From contig NOKP01000002.1 in the NCBI GenBank assembly GCA_002682825.1, positions 5,934,309-5,998,308 of the forward strand: a DNA stretch of 64,000 nucleotides, given 5' to 3'. The DNA is from Neonectria sp. B-13 (taxonomy: Eukaryota > Ascomycota > Sordariomycetes > Hypocreales > Nectriaceae). The notes under the pieces were generated by a model. It saw only the letters and a list, made by a program, of their open reading frames with translations, ran no database searches and had not been told where the DNA came from. Position 1 is the first letter of the stretch; every line of letters begins with the position of its first letter. This document shows positions 1-10,135 of this stretch, piece by piece. Position numbers and translations under genes: made by a program.

Positions 1-1850
1 GAGCTGCACGACTCAGTGTATCTTGTCATCTAGTTCTTGCTACTTAGATAATTTTCATCAATTAACTAATACAATCAATAATCACCATGGCGCCAATTGT
101 GTGACAATACCATCCTAATGAGTAGCATAACAACCTCTGTTAGATGTAATTCATTTCTGGCCGCAATGATCTTGCTTGTAAATAGGTTGAGGGCCTATGG
201 GTTAGTGTATCAATCCGTTGTACAAAGATTGCAGCACCTGCAAGTACATCCACGCAGTTCGTGGACTGTGAATGAATCCGTCTTGAGGATGAAGCTGGCA
301 TTTCTATTGTTTGGGCGATGTGGACTTGGAATCAGATATCTCTACGCGTTGCGGGAGTTCGAAGCCGCCTCCGAGCACGTTTCGCCATGACATCTTGCCT
401 TGCTATCTCTCGAGATCCATACTTCCAAGGTCGACCGCGCTTTTGGTGACTACTCAACTTCAAAAATCTCATGAAATCTAAATAGGTTAGTGTGACCGCT
501 AAATTCCTGCCGTGGCCGCAGAATCCCAAACCTGCCAGGACGGTGACGACCAACCCTGGAAGGGTAATTTACGCAGGCCCCACAGCCTCACTGCCAAGAC
601 ACATTACCAGGTATGGAATGGATCGAATGAAGCAGAGAAGAGAGCCTTGGGCCTGGAAAGAGATTGGTGGGAGATTTTACGAGGTGACGTATGAAGTTGC
701 CCGACAGAAATACTTTTTTGCTTGTGTCTCGTTTGCGAGTGGCTGCGTTCCAGGTCGCCGACCTCAAGGATTGGGTTCCTTCTCGGGGTCCATTTTTAAG
801 CAGGGTTGTTTGGAATCATGCTGCACGATAAGGTTACATCTAACTCAGTTATGTTCCTTCAACCTCAGCTATGCCGAAGCAACCCAAGATTTCTATGGCG
901 GCAGAGCAGAGTTACTTTTATCTAGGACTCAGCGATGCCCGTATATGTGAAGACCTTGGTAATCGGACTGTGGGGGATTACGGAGGTGCTTGAAAACACA
1001 AACCCGGGCTGGGCCAAGGATGGACGTTATACATAGAAGCGGATTCGCAACAGCTCCATGGTAGAACGCGATGGGAAAGGCATAGAGAGCTGGTTACCTT
1101 CGGTTTAGGGCGATAGATATGGAGCTGTTTCAAATAGGTGTGTGGGGAGCCGAACTACCTTCCTAAAGTGACGTGAAGGGCCCCAGGTGAAGTCGGTACC
1201 AACAGATGAGCGACTCACCTTTCTTGCTACCACGTAGTCCCAGTCCAAGATTTATCGACGCTGAGCTGAGACAACATCTTCTTACATTCCATACTGTGAC
1301 TTCTGCAATCACCCAAAGACATCAAAAGCGACGCCGGGTAAATATGCTCCTGTAGTGACCGGCTTCGAGGGCAAAATAGCCTCCTTAAAAAGCGGCACAG
1401 CCTCTACCGCACTATCTTGACTAATTAATACCGAACGATGGAGAGATACCATACATAGTAAACTCTAAGTTATATATGGACTAACTACAAGTGAAGGTAG
1501 ATTGTATGCATGCCAAGAAACAGCCCATGTGTCACATCGTCCTACGAATGAGGACTGAGCTAATTAACGAAACTAACCCACAATTGGACCACTGAGGTCA
1601 TACGAGGCCTATGCGGGTGTTAAAAGGGTCCGAAGGTATCCGTAGTTCAACATGAATTCGTTTAGCTCATACGATATGCGCAGAGGATCATCATCCTAGC
1701 AACAAGATGGAATCACGATGCATCCGTGAGACGCCCGGCTTCGGTGAGAATGGGATACATATCGCAGCTATGACATCACGTTTTTTATCGTCCATTGTAT
1801 GAAAATGAGGAGGCCTCTGGTCTTTTAGATATGAAGGGCGATAAGCTTGG
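1..1850. other. Left-edge region, no gene recognised
   Basis: I read both strands and found only short frames (the longest about 150 codons from 492) without a recognisable domain, a convincing start context or splice-linked exons. There is no clear tandem repeat or transposon terminus. It could be 5' intergenic sequence or old decayed DNA. Confidence 0.4.
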
Positions 1851-2015
1851 ACAAATGTGTATTTAACCAACGTCGTCCGCTTCGATTCCTCACTTTCTGT
1901 TCGGCATCTCATCGTGCCATCAAGCCTAACGACTAAGTCTTCTCGGCTTTATACTTGGCCTGTTGGTCCCTTCGCTTATTTTCCCTATTATTTCTATACC
2001 AAACGCTTGATTACC

Positions 2016-3235
2016 ATGCGTTCCTACTATATTACTATGGCCGGCATCGTCGCAGCCTTTGGGCTCGCCTCAGCCCGTGTTGTTCCGGTCAACTTCAAGC
2101 GAGATGACGACTACACCAACGAGGTGGTCATCATGGTCCAGTGCAATCGCATGCAGGATGACTCTGATACCCCCTATGGTTATAAGGACCAGATGTGGTG
2201 GTGGAGTGACTACGATACCATCTTTGTTGACCAGGCGGCCGTCAACTATGAGACGGCGTACGTCTACGCCCCGGGCCAGGACAGCCCTACGTACGTCGAC
2301 TGGACGGCCGGCACCACAGATGATCCCATCACAGCCGATCTCAGGGGCCAAACTTTCGAGCTCTACCACCAAGCCGGGTCAGGCGACAGTAAAGTAAGTG
2401 CATGCCAACCCGTTCACGGCTACTCGAAACCCACAGGCCATGCAATGAAACTAACCGCCGCCAGACTCATGTTACTGGAACCGGTCGTTATGGTGGCAAC
2501 GATTTCAGCTGCTACGATTCTCCTAAGCAAAACTTTAACGAGCCCGTCGCGGATGGCGTGCAATACGTCTGTCAAACTAAGTACTTCTGCACGCGGTCCA
2601 ACCGCGATCTCACCCGCTCCGAGATCGAGATCTCAGAGGGCGTTTACAAGGTCACCGCCGATGGCACTTACCCAATGGACAACCCTGGTGTCGTTGAGGG
2701 TGTCACCATGGAGGAGGCGGAGGAGAAGTCCCGGGCGTGGGCCGAGACGATGTATAAGATGCTTATCGAGGCTGAGTCCTCGGGCTCTGATGCCGACGTA
2801 CCGTACCACATGGGCGACTCGGGCTACAGCATGTACTTCAATATTGAACGTGCTGAGAAAGAAGGCGACGCACACTGGGACGCTGGCCGGGTCACCGCCA
2901 TCGCCAACGAGCTCGCCAGCAAGGTGCCCTCTCAACTAGTTGCCGAGAGCACGACCAGCTGTGTTTACAACCCTAAGTCGTCCGTCTGCAACTGGGTTCT
3001 TCCATTCCCGCACCAGATAATCGTCAGGTTCCAAGTGGCCAAGCAGAACGACCCTCGCTGGATTACCCAGGACACCTTCACGATCACGGTCCAGCCTGAC
3101 GATTCCTCCAACTGCGTCCTGGTGGGCAGGATTGCTACTATACTCGGTGCAGCTCTCTCTACTATTGCGGGCAATGTTGCTGCCTTTGGCGGTTCCGTCA
3201 CTACTCTAATTGCTGGAGCGTCTTGCTTAGTCTAA
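2016..3235 (+). CDS. Secreted protein of unknown function, two exons
   Basis: The model has exons 2016-2393 and 2465-3235, with an intron 2394-2464 that starts GTAAGTG, contains a CTAAC branch site and ends CAG; the frame is kept. The product is 382 aa. The first 20 residues are hydrophobic and end in ASA, a typical signal-peptide end, and Lys28-Arg29 is a possible Kex2 site. The mature part is acidic and rich in Asp, Tyr and Trp, with several cysteines. The last 40 residues are rich in small hydrophobic residues and glycine. I do not recognise a domain. The upstream in-frame ATG is less likely because it would bury the signal peptide. It could be an effector-like or surface protein; function is not assigned. 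Confidence 0.75.
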
Positions 3236-3610
3236 GAAATTATGACAAGTGGTGTCCAATTTCTGTTAGCACTATCATGTCTTGTGGATATAGGGCCATT
3301 TGGTGTTGACGACAGTTTGGTAGGGGACGACAAGGTGTAGTTACATGTTTTGCCAGGATAGTAGAATAACAAGTCTTTAGTCTTATGAGGGATGTACACC
3401 TTCGTCCAAGCTTTTGAATGGGAACTTGACATGGTAGCAATTCCAAGACTGATTTCCTCCTCCGACACACGAGCAGGCGTTGCGGGAATTTTGGTAGTTA
3501 AACCGACTGCGGTATGCAGCAACGTCGCCATTTCATTGCCTGTGATTCTGGAGTGTCCTGGGCACCAATGCACGCGGACTCACTATTTGTTAGCCTTCGC
3601 TAGCGTCTGA
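3232..3610 (-). mobile_element. Fragment of non-LTR retrotransposon RNase H domain
   Basis: The minus strand from about 3573 encodes a segment beginning HWCPGHSRITGNEMA, close to the WxPGHxGIxGNExAD signature of the RNase H domain that ends Tad/LINE-type pol proteins in fungi. The following roughly 100 residues stay open but the catalytic Asp after NEMA is not preserved, and upstream sequence has a stop before any reverse transcriptase. It is a short 3' relic inserted between two genes, not an active element. It overlaps the last bases of the secreted-protein gene by four bases. Confidence 0.65.
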
Positions 3611-3824
3611 AAGGCGAGGAACGCTGACTGAGACGAGGGGGCCAGGATTTCTCTCTGGGCAATCTGCAACTGCTGTGTTATCTACGGAGTAGACAGATAT
3701 GTATTAGAACGAATAGCCATGTGGGTTTATGTGTCGGAGCCATGGTGGTGCGCAAGGGTTGGCGGGTGGTAGACATGGTAGTCAATTAGATGTGCTCTTT
3801 TCATATCTTTAGTTAACGCGTTGT

Positions 3825-5493
3825 TCATAAACTCTTTTTCTCCTTAGCCAACTGGGCTGCTTGCTTCCGCTTCTGAGCCCACTTCTTCAGCTCGTTGATG
3901 AGCCCCATCACCAGTGGCATGCCCACGGTGCCCAGCAGCGGCAGATAGATATTAAACTTGTGCTCGTCGGAGGAGTACAACTGTCCCACCATGCTCTTCT
4001 CGAAAAATGCCCTCTCTGCCTCCTCCTCGGCGACCCTGGCGTGCAACAAGCCCTCCGGGCCACCTAGGCTCGAACAAGCGCGATCCAAATGGAACATACT
4101 TGTCGACACGCCATCCGCCACACTACGAGGAATTACTAATGAGGGCAGTGCGAGGGAGAGCCTCGCTAAGGAGCCTAGGGTAGATGACGCCCGCAGCAGC
4201 AGGTCTAATGATCGGATCCGAGCTAGCGTGGACAGCCTTAGGGGCAGGGAGCCCGACTGTGGAGTGCCTAACAGGGAGAGGAGATGACTGCTAAAGCTGA
4301 GCATCGGCTGCTTTAGGGTCTCGCTCGACACGTGGGTGGTGGCGTCAGGAAGTGCGAGCAGGTAGACCGTTCCCCATTGCGGAATCATCCATGACTGCGA
4401 TGTCTCTGTCTTGGAGTCGAGGCTGATGGACTGGTTTCCCACATAGATGATGAAGTTGAGCGTCGGCGCGCCGCCAATAGAGGGCGACAAGGGCCACTCA
4501 GCAGCGTTGATGAAGGAGGCAAGTTCGTCTTTATTGAGCACCTGGGACTGCGCGCCAGGCGTGGCATATAGCTGAACCTGGGTGTCAATGGTGAAGTTGT
4601 GTATTGGCGCGAGTAGGTCCAGTATGGGCTTCATGTATTCGTCGACTGCGGACTTGATGTCCCAGGTATTCGGCACCGCACTGGCCGTTAACAGGGAAAA
4701 GGACATGTGGTAGGTGGGCGAATATTGAAGCGACCGTGTGGTTCGCCTAGAGAGGGCCTCGGCGGCTTCGGGGGCTAGTGACTGTGGTGGGACGCCCGTG
4801 GACATGGACGATGTGGAGAGGAGGTACGAGATGATGGACTGCTCCTCGGCAAAAGTAGACCGGAGCTCATTGGCAATGAAGGTGGCTAGAGGGGACGAGG
4901 CGGAGTTGATGGAGGGGATGGAGCTGGGAGGGTACGTTATGTCGAGGACTGACGCGTACGGGCTCAGCGATGCGGAGCTCGTCTCGCCGGGGAGCAATTG
5001 GATAGTCAGGGCGACCTGAAGGTCGTCCTTGAGCGGCTCGCCAGGCTTCGGGGCCAGCGCAAGACGCAGGTGGTGGCCGGAGAAGTCATTCAGGTCGTCG
5101 AGGACATGCTGCGTCAAGCGCACGAGATGCTGGGCTTCCTGATCTTGTACTGAGGTGGCCTGGATGGAAATTTGGAGCGGGAAGACGGGTCGACAAGCCT
5201 GAGGAGAGTGTAAGCAGCGGCAAGCAGAGCAGAAGGAACAAGGACTAGATGGTAAAGATGTTGCTCACCTTGCCGTCGGCCCATTGTAGCATGCCGTCTA
5301 GGGGTAGGTCGGCACGATAGATGGTGGTCGTCTTCCACCACATCGGCAGGCCGACGAGGACGACGATGAGCCAGAAGGAGAGAACGATGTAGCTCCGTCG
5401 TCTGGTGTCGGATGGTTTCTCTGGAGGAGGCTCTCGGGGCGACGGCGCCGAAGCCGGAGCCGACGCCGAGATAACAGCCGGAGCAGCAGCCAT
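3825..5493 (-). CDS. GPI17: GPI transamidase subunit PIG-S (Gpi17)
   Basis: The exons are 5493-5269 and 5198-3825, with a GTGAGC...TCAG intron between; the product is 532 aa, usual for fungal PIG-S. PIG-S is part of the ER complex that attaches glycosylphosphatidylinositol anchors to proteins. The architecture fits: a short Pro/Ala-rich cytosolic N-terminus, one membrane segment at about residues 34-53, a large lumenal domain with the conserved P-Q-W-G-T stretch, a second membrane segment at about 490-512, and a Lys-rich cytosolic tail. Start is the ATG followed by Ala-Ala-Ala; an in-frame upstream ATG would add 21 residues. It is the clearest housekeeping gene here and shows no damage. Confidence 0.9.
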
Positions 5494-5642
5494 GATGGTG
5501 ACGGCCTGAGAGGTTGTTAATCGACAACTGCACGTCACGTCAGCGTTACTCGTCACCCACTTCGTGTTGGGTTAGGTGGCATTAGAGATGCTCAGACACG
5601 AGGTCACGTGGCGGGTCTTCAGGGGTTGAAGAAAGGTAGTTG

Positions 5643-5673
5643 TCTATGTAATGCTAGTTTCGTTGACCATAGG
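5643..5673. repeat. 31-bp dispersed repeat, copy A
   Basis: These 31 bases match 59821-59851 with one T/C difference. Both copies lie in gene-free DNA. On the minus strand both read ATG GTC AAC GAA ACT/GAG AGC ATT ACA TAG-like, the end of a short frame, so they may be the tail of one decayed repeat family. Confidence 0.7.
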
Positions 5674-6097
5674 CGCTAGAATTGTAAATGTGACCGATTT
5701 CAAACTTATAGATCGGTAGGCCAATACAGGGGATCTTATATTTAAGCGTGACTTTTGTCTTGCTTTGTTTTGGGTTTATCTTACGTTCAAAATGATAGCT
5801 TCTTTGCACCAAGGTTATAAGGGCCCACATAATCTCCAGGGGGGGCAAGCAGACGGGCTAGGCTGTGATTTCTCGGCTAACTACAAGTGTAGGATAGGCC
5901 CAGGTTACCAGCATCACAATTATGACCTACCATAGCGGCCCGCCTTGGCAAGAAGCTCTGGTACTCCGTCGGCAATCATATGCCGTTCCCAGAAGTCTAT
6001 GACAACTTGAGCTCCCTAGAGTCGAAGTGATCAACTGCGTAAGAGCTGTTTGAAACAGGAACTCAACCGCTTGGCATTGCCATGTAATGAGATACCA

Positions 6098-6260
6098 CTA
6101 TACTCGGAGACGAAACTTAAGCACACCAAAAGCCATTTCTATTTCTAGAGCTAAGCTCCTACTGCTGTAAGCTGAGCTGTCGCTGAGCTTGGGCTGAGGA
6201 TCCTGGAGCTCGGGCTGAGCTGGGCTGAGCTTTCGGCTGAGGTGCCTGAAGGCCAACCCT
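6098..6260 (-). mobile_element. GCTGAG-rich repeat tract with transposase-like tail (tentative)
   Basis: Between about 6170 and 6245 the hexamer GCTGAG occurs six times at irregular spacing, giving an AGCTCAGC-rich tract on the minus strand. Immediately beyond it the minus strand encodes EIEMAFGVLKFRLRV then a stop, which resembles the IExAFGxLKxRxRxL motif of PIF/Harbinger-type DDE transposases. The conserved part of the neighbouring lactonase gene stops exactly where this tract begins, so an insertion or rearrangement here probably removed the end of that gene. Confidence 0.3.
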
Positions 6261-7200
6261 GTGGGTGACGCAAGGTATGGTTCTCCTTGACGTGGTAGTG
6301 GTCCGTCGTAAAGATAAAGGTGCCGTCCTTGTCCAGATTTACCTGCATAATGCACAATCCTGGAGTATGACCTGCAGCAAGGTGAAGGGTGATGCCTTGA
6401 AAGAGGTCGACGTGTGTATCGGAGAAAGTCTTCCAGTTCAACTTATCCAGGCTAAGGTAGTCGGCCAGATACAGAGCAGCATCGGCGCCGGTCGCCGCAG
6501 ACCAGCATGCATGATTGAACTCCTCCTCGTGGACGTAGACTATAGAGCGAGATACAGATCAGCGGCCGCACTCAAAGCATAGAACAAAGGCCTCATTATA
6601 TGGGAGTAGAATCCGCTTACTGGGGACATCTGTGCCAAGAAAGTGCTCCAAACCCCCGGCGTGGTCGAGGTGGAGATGACCAAAGATGACGGCCTTGACA
6701 TCTTTGATATTGTATCCGCAAGCCTTGATAGCGTTTGGGAGTTTGTGCTCTTCATTGTATACCACACGCGGGAAGACGTCGGTGAGGGGTGCTCCCCATT
6801 TCTATCAAGAATCTTCTGGTTAGCATTTCAGCTGAAAGGCGACGTCATGCAACATGGTCAAAGATGACGACGTACCACCTCCAGGTCTTCAGCACACCCA
6901 GTTTCGAACAGCAATAGACCATCCTCGGGATGGTCGATAAGGACCGCGAGGGAAATAAGGTCTCTGGTCTTGCTCTCTGGTTTGGGGTTGCTCCCCGATG
7001 CGGCATTGGCACCACGAAGAAACCTAATGGGCAAGATTATCAGCGCTTTGTTCATTCATGGGGAACAAGAAGAGAAACAAAACTTACCAACCCTCGTCGC
7101 CTTGCAAAATTCCCAGGTTTAGTAGGAACACTTTTGTGCCAGGCGGGCACTTCAAGGCCGGAACAGCAGCAGAGGCAAACAAGTCCATTGCGTTGGGCAT
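6151..7200 (-). pseudogene. Metallo-beta-lactamase-fold lactonase, 3' end replaced
   Basis: The exons are 7200-7088, 7023-6876, 6801-6621 and 6539-6151, all with canonical GT-AG introns and consistent phase. The conserved part has the HLHLDHAGG zinc-binding motif (HxHxDH), then GHTPG and TTDHYH, as in the N-acyl homoserine lactonase/gamma-lactamase branch of this superfamily, which hydrolyses lactone or lactam rings. Family similarity ends at HPQGW (about 6265). The last 38 codons are low-complexity Ser/Ala/Pro sequence read from a GCTGAG repeat tract, so the normal C-terminal zinc-site segment is missing. The four zinc-ligand motifs before the break remain. The gene faces away from the DUF3237 gene, about 260 bp apart. 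It is probably non-functional, but a shortened enzyme is possible. Confidence 0.75.
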
Positions 7201-7459
7201 GTTGACAGACGTGAAGGCAGGTGGAGATCGGGGAAGAAAGAAACAAGGAATTGAAGACAGAGAAAGTTGACGAAGGGTGAACCCAGAACAGATTAATAAA
7301 GCCCGAAGCTGAGCGGTCATGCTGTGACAGACCGACCGGTGTTACTCGGGGGATCTGCAATGCATTCCGTCCTCCACCTCCGCGATCTTACCCCGCAAAT
7401 GACTCGTTGAGAATCGCGTGCGGCATCATGGATCAGAGAGTTCAAGGTCTGGGGTACTC

Positions 7460-8224
7460 ATGTTAAATCCGCAACCCGTACGGATGTGGTACTACCAACC
7501 ATTCTACGAAATAACATCGTCGAGCTCTCCCATCCAACATTTACACACAAGGAAGAACACCAACACATCTTTCCCATTGTCCCCATCTTCGTCTGCTTCC
7601 ACATACTCCCATACACTACACTACCCTGAACTCTCTGCCCTGGAGTCTCCGAGTCCTCCCAAGCTGACCCACGTGCTCAATCTCCGCGCTCACATGAGCC
7701 TGAAGGGCGGTGTGGCCGGGAAACAGCGCGGCGGCGCTATACGACAGTTGGCGCCCTTGACAGGTGGTTTTCTGAAGGGCGTACCAGGCTCCAAGGCTGA
7801 TGGCCTTGATGTCGAATTGATGCCAGGAGGAAGCGATTGGCTACTCGTCGACGAGCTCACTGGCATTGCCCATCTCGACGTGCGCACTCATGGTACCACC
7901 AAAGAGGACGACGGCTTCTTCATTCAGTATATTGGTTATCTAGTACTCGACGAGCACGCCGCCCTGTTCCAGTCCTTCTCCCCAGACGCCAAAACAACCA
8001 AGGGCGGCGATCATCGTTGGTGGTCCCAGCCAAACTTTGAGACAAGCAGTAAGTTGACTCCCCACAACAAAAACTTCTTGCCTATCCGAGCTTACATACC
8101 TTCCTGTGCAGGCGAGAAGTTTCAGTGGATGACGACAAGCATGTTTATCGGGCGTGGACACTGGTGGCGGGGAGACGATGGCACGCAGGCAGTCGAGTAT
8201 GAGATCTACGAGTTGACCAACTAG
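7460..8224 (+). CDS. DUF3237 (UPF0311) family protein
   Basis: The exons are 7460-8048 and 8112-8224; the 63-nt intron begins GTAAGT and ends GCAG, and it happens to be an in-frame multiple of three without a stop. From about 7650 the protein matches DUF3237: a PKLTHVLNLR start, a GGxxxG segment, GSDWLLVDELTGIAHLDVRT, then TSMFIGRGHWW near the end. Members are small beta-barrel-like proteins of unknown biochemistry, often near lactone or aromatic degradation genes. The start is uncertain: ATG at 7460 or 7484 gives about 60 Ser-rich residues not typical of the family, so the true N-terminus may lie in an unseen 5' exon. It is divergent from the lactonase, which suggests a shared promoter. Confidence 0.75.
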   Translation: MLNPQPVRMWYYQPFYEITSSSSPIQHLHTRKNTNTSFPLSPSSSASTYSHTLHYPELSALESPSPPKLTHVLNLRAHMSLKGGVAGKQRGGAIRQLAPLTGGFLKGVPGSKADGLDVELMPGGSDWLLVDELTGIAHLDVRTHGTTKEDDGFFIQYIGYLVLDEHAALFQSFSPDAKTTKGGDHRWWSQPNFETSSKLTPHNKNFLPIRAYIPSCAGEKFQWMTTSMFIGRGHWWRGDDGTQAVEYEIYELTN

Positions 8225-8379
8225 AAGACCCTGTTAGCATGTAACAATAACATTTCCTAATTAGTAAACCGAGATGTAATAATGCTTTACAGTGGCTCCC
8301 AAAGGCTGGGACGTGCGTGTAGTGAGGACCCTATAGATGGTGCCCCCTTCGTGAACTAATGTGCAGATGGGCTTTTCTT

Positions 8380-8700
8380 TCAGAACCTATAGAGCTGTAC
8401 ATCCCCTCGAAGATCTACACGCCACAGAAGAGGGAAACTATTATAAATGACTGCGCTAGGTTGTAAGATTTCAGCCTCTTCCTTGAGCGTTAACGACAAT
8501 ACCATCGCAAGGCTGGAGACAGGATAAATTTCAGACGGAGCTTGGAGCGCTTGTTGAGGTGACACGAATGCAAACACAGCCAGGAGAGAAGTACGCTCCC
8601 CCGGATGGATGACACAATCCCCGCTTGGAGACTGGCTACTCGCGAGTTCAGTGGCAGACTGCAGTGTCACGGCTCAGGTTAGGACCAGGCGGTCACAACC
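8380..8700. other. Intergenic, no gene seen
   Basis: A 96-codon minus-strand frame exists here but lacks any recognisable motif or splice-linked partner. I treat it as chance. Confidence 0.4.
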
Positions 8701-10135
8701 AGCAGAACCACACCATACCAACTTTTTCCACGCCAATTACTATAGGTAAATATATATATGTTAAACAGGCTCTATTTGATATAACTTAACACTAGTCGAT
8801 ATATATAAGATAAATGGGCTCTATTTAATATAACTTAATACTATTTAACTATATTAATACTATAGTATATGTATATTTAGATATAATAGTCCTTGGTAGT
8901 ATACACCTAGAGAAGGGGCTAAAGGTTAAATAGTATAAAAGAAAACAGAAAAAACAATAGTATAATAGGCTTAATACCTAAGCCTAAGGCAATAATAACT
9001 CAAGAAGATAAAAGTTTCTGCTGTAAAGTTAAGGTGTAAGTTTTACTGCCCCAATCAGCTGGAAAAGCTAGATCTTGGAAAAGCTAGATCTTGGAAAAGC
9101 TAGATCTTGGAAAAGCTAGATCTTGGAAAAGCTGGATCTTGGAAAAGCTAGACCTTGGAAAAGCTAGATCTTGGAAAAGGCTAAAACCCCTTGGGATAAA
9201 AGCCCGGCCTCTGCGCTTTCCAGGTTACCTCTTCGCATTCCATCTGACCTTCCACCTAACACAACGACCATACGACCAATCACATACGATAACTGCTTCC
9301 TTCCGAATCACACTACAGCCCGGCAAGCCCTCGCTAAACTACACCCATGGGCTCTTATATGACCTATATAGCCTATTTTAAGCAGATCCAAGCCTCATTT
9401 CTAAGCTGCAAATTGCAGTTTAAAAGTCTGATTTATAAGATATGAAAGAGGTCAAAACCAATCAATGCCCTAAGGCTAAGGAATTAGTCCAGTTAGCAGT
9501 CTTTGGTTATTGCATCCTACTGCAAGATAGAATCCAGCCTGATAGAGCAACAGCCCAGTAGATTGCAATAGAATAGGTCTTTCTAGAAGGGCTAGCTTTA
9601 AAGCTAGAAAGGAATAGCAATACCACTGATGCAGAGAAGAGGTTCATCAATAGTCTGAAGCACAATGACTGTGTCTCATGGGTCATACAGCTGATGAGCG
9701 ACGCTGTACTGACCAACCTGCAACCGAAGGAGTGATGCATTGGAAAGCGAGAGAATCTGGTCATCTCTAACATCGGCCACGAAGCGTGGAGGGATTTGGC
9801 GGAGGGAGTTGGAAGCCTGATGGTCGTTCCTAGCGTCAGCGGACTGACGGTGGTGGAGGGGGCAAAAGTCAATAATTAGGTTCAAAATCCAAAGATCTAT
9901 CCCCCCGTTAAGCTCAAGCAAAGGAAACGCGTGATTCAGCGCAATCGCGGATAAGCAGAAACAGTAGTCCAAACAGTAGTTTCAACAGTGATAGTATATG
10001 TATATATATTCCTTTAGTACTTGGATAAGAGCTTTAAACTCTCTAGCTATTAATATACTTAGTTATATAAAGACTTACTTTTATATATTACTAGACTATG
10101 ATTTATATTATTTACTATAATATTCTCTCCTGACC
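8700..10135. other. AT-rich decayed block
   Basis: Runs of TATA/TTAATA-like sequence dominate 8740-9000 and 9990-10130, very unlike the flanking genes. The middle (9180-9970) is less AT-rich and has broken frames without an assignable family. The right edge at about 10135 coincides with the point where the NACHT gene stops making sense. This pattern is typical of RIP-mutated transposon residue, though I cannot name the element. Confidence 0.6.
9061..9180 (+). repeat. 16-bp minisatellite, seven full copies
   Basis: The unit GGAAAAGCTAGATCTT repeats head to tail at 9061, 9077, 9093, 9109, 9125, 9141 and 9157, followed by a partial copy. Copies five and six each differ by one base. The unit contains the palindrome AGATCT. 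It lies inside the AT-rich block. Confidence 0.95.

Noticed and set aside
8380..8670. 96-codon minus-strand frame
   Set aside because: No motif and no neighbouring exons; it looks like chance.
9061..9180. CRISPR-like array
   Set aside because: Repeats are directly adjacent with no spacers; it is a minisatellite in a eukaryotic genome.
9180..9970. Coding genes inside the AT-rich block
   Set aside because: Frames on both strands have no recognisable motif, good start context or splice-linked exons.
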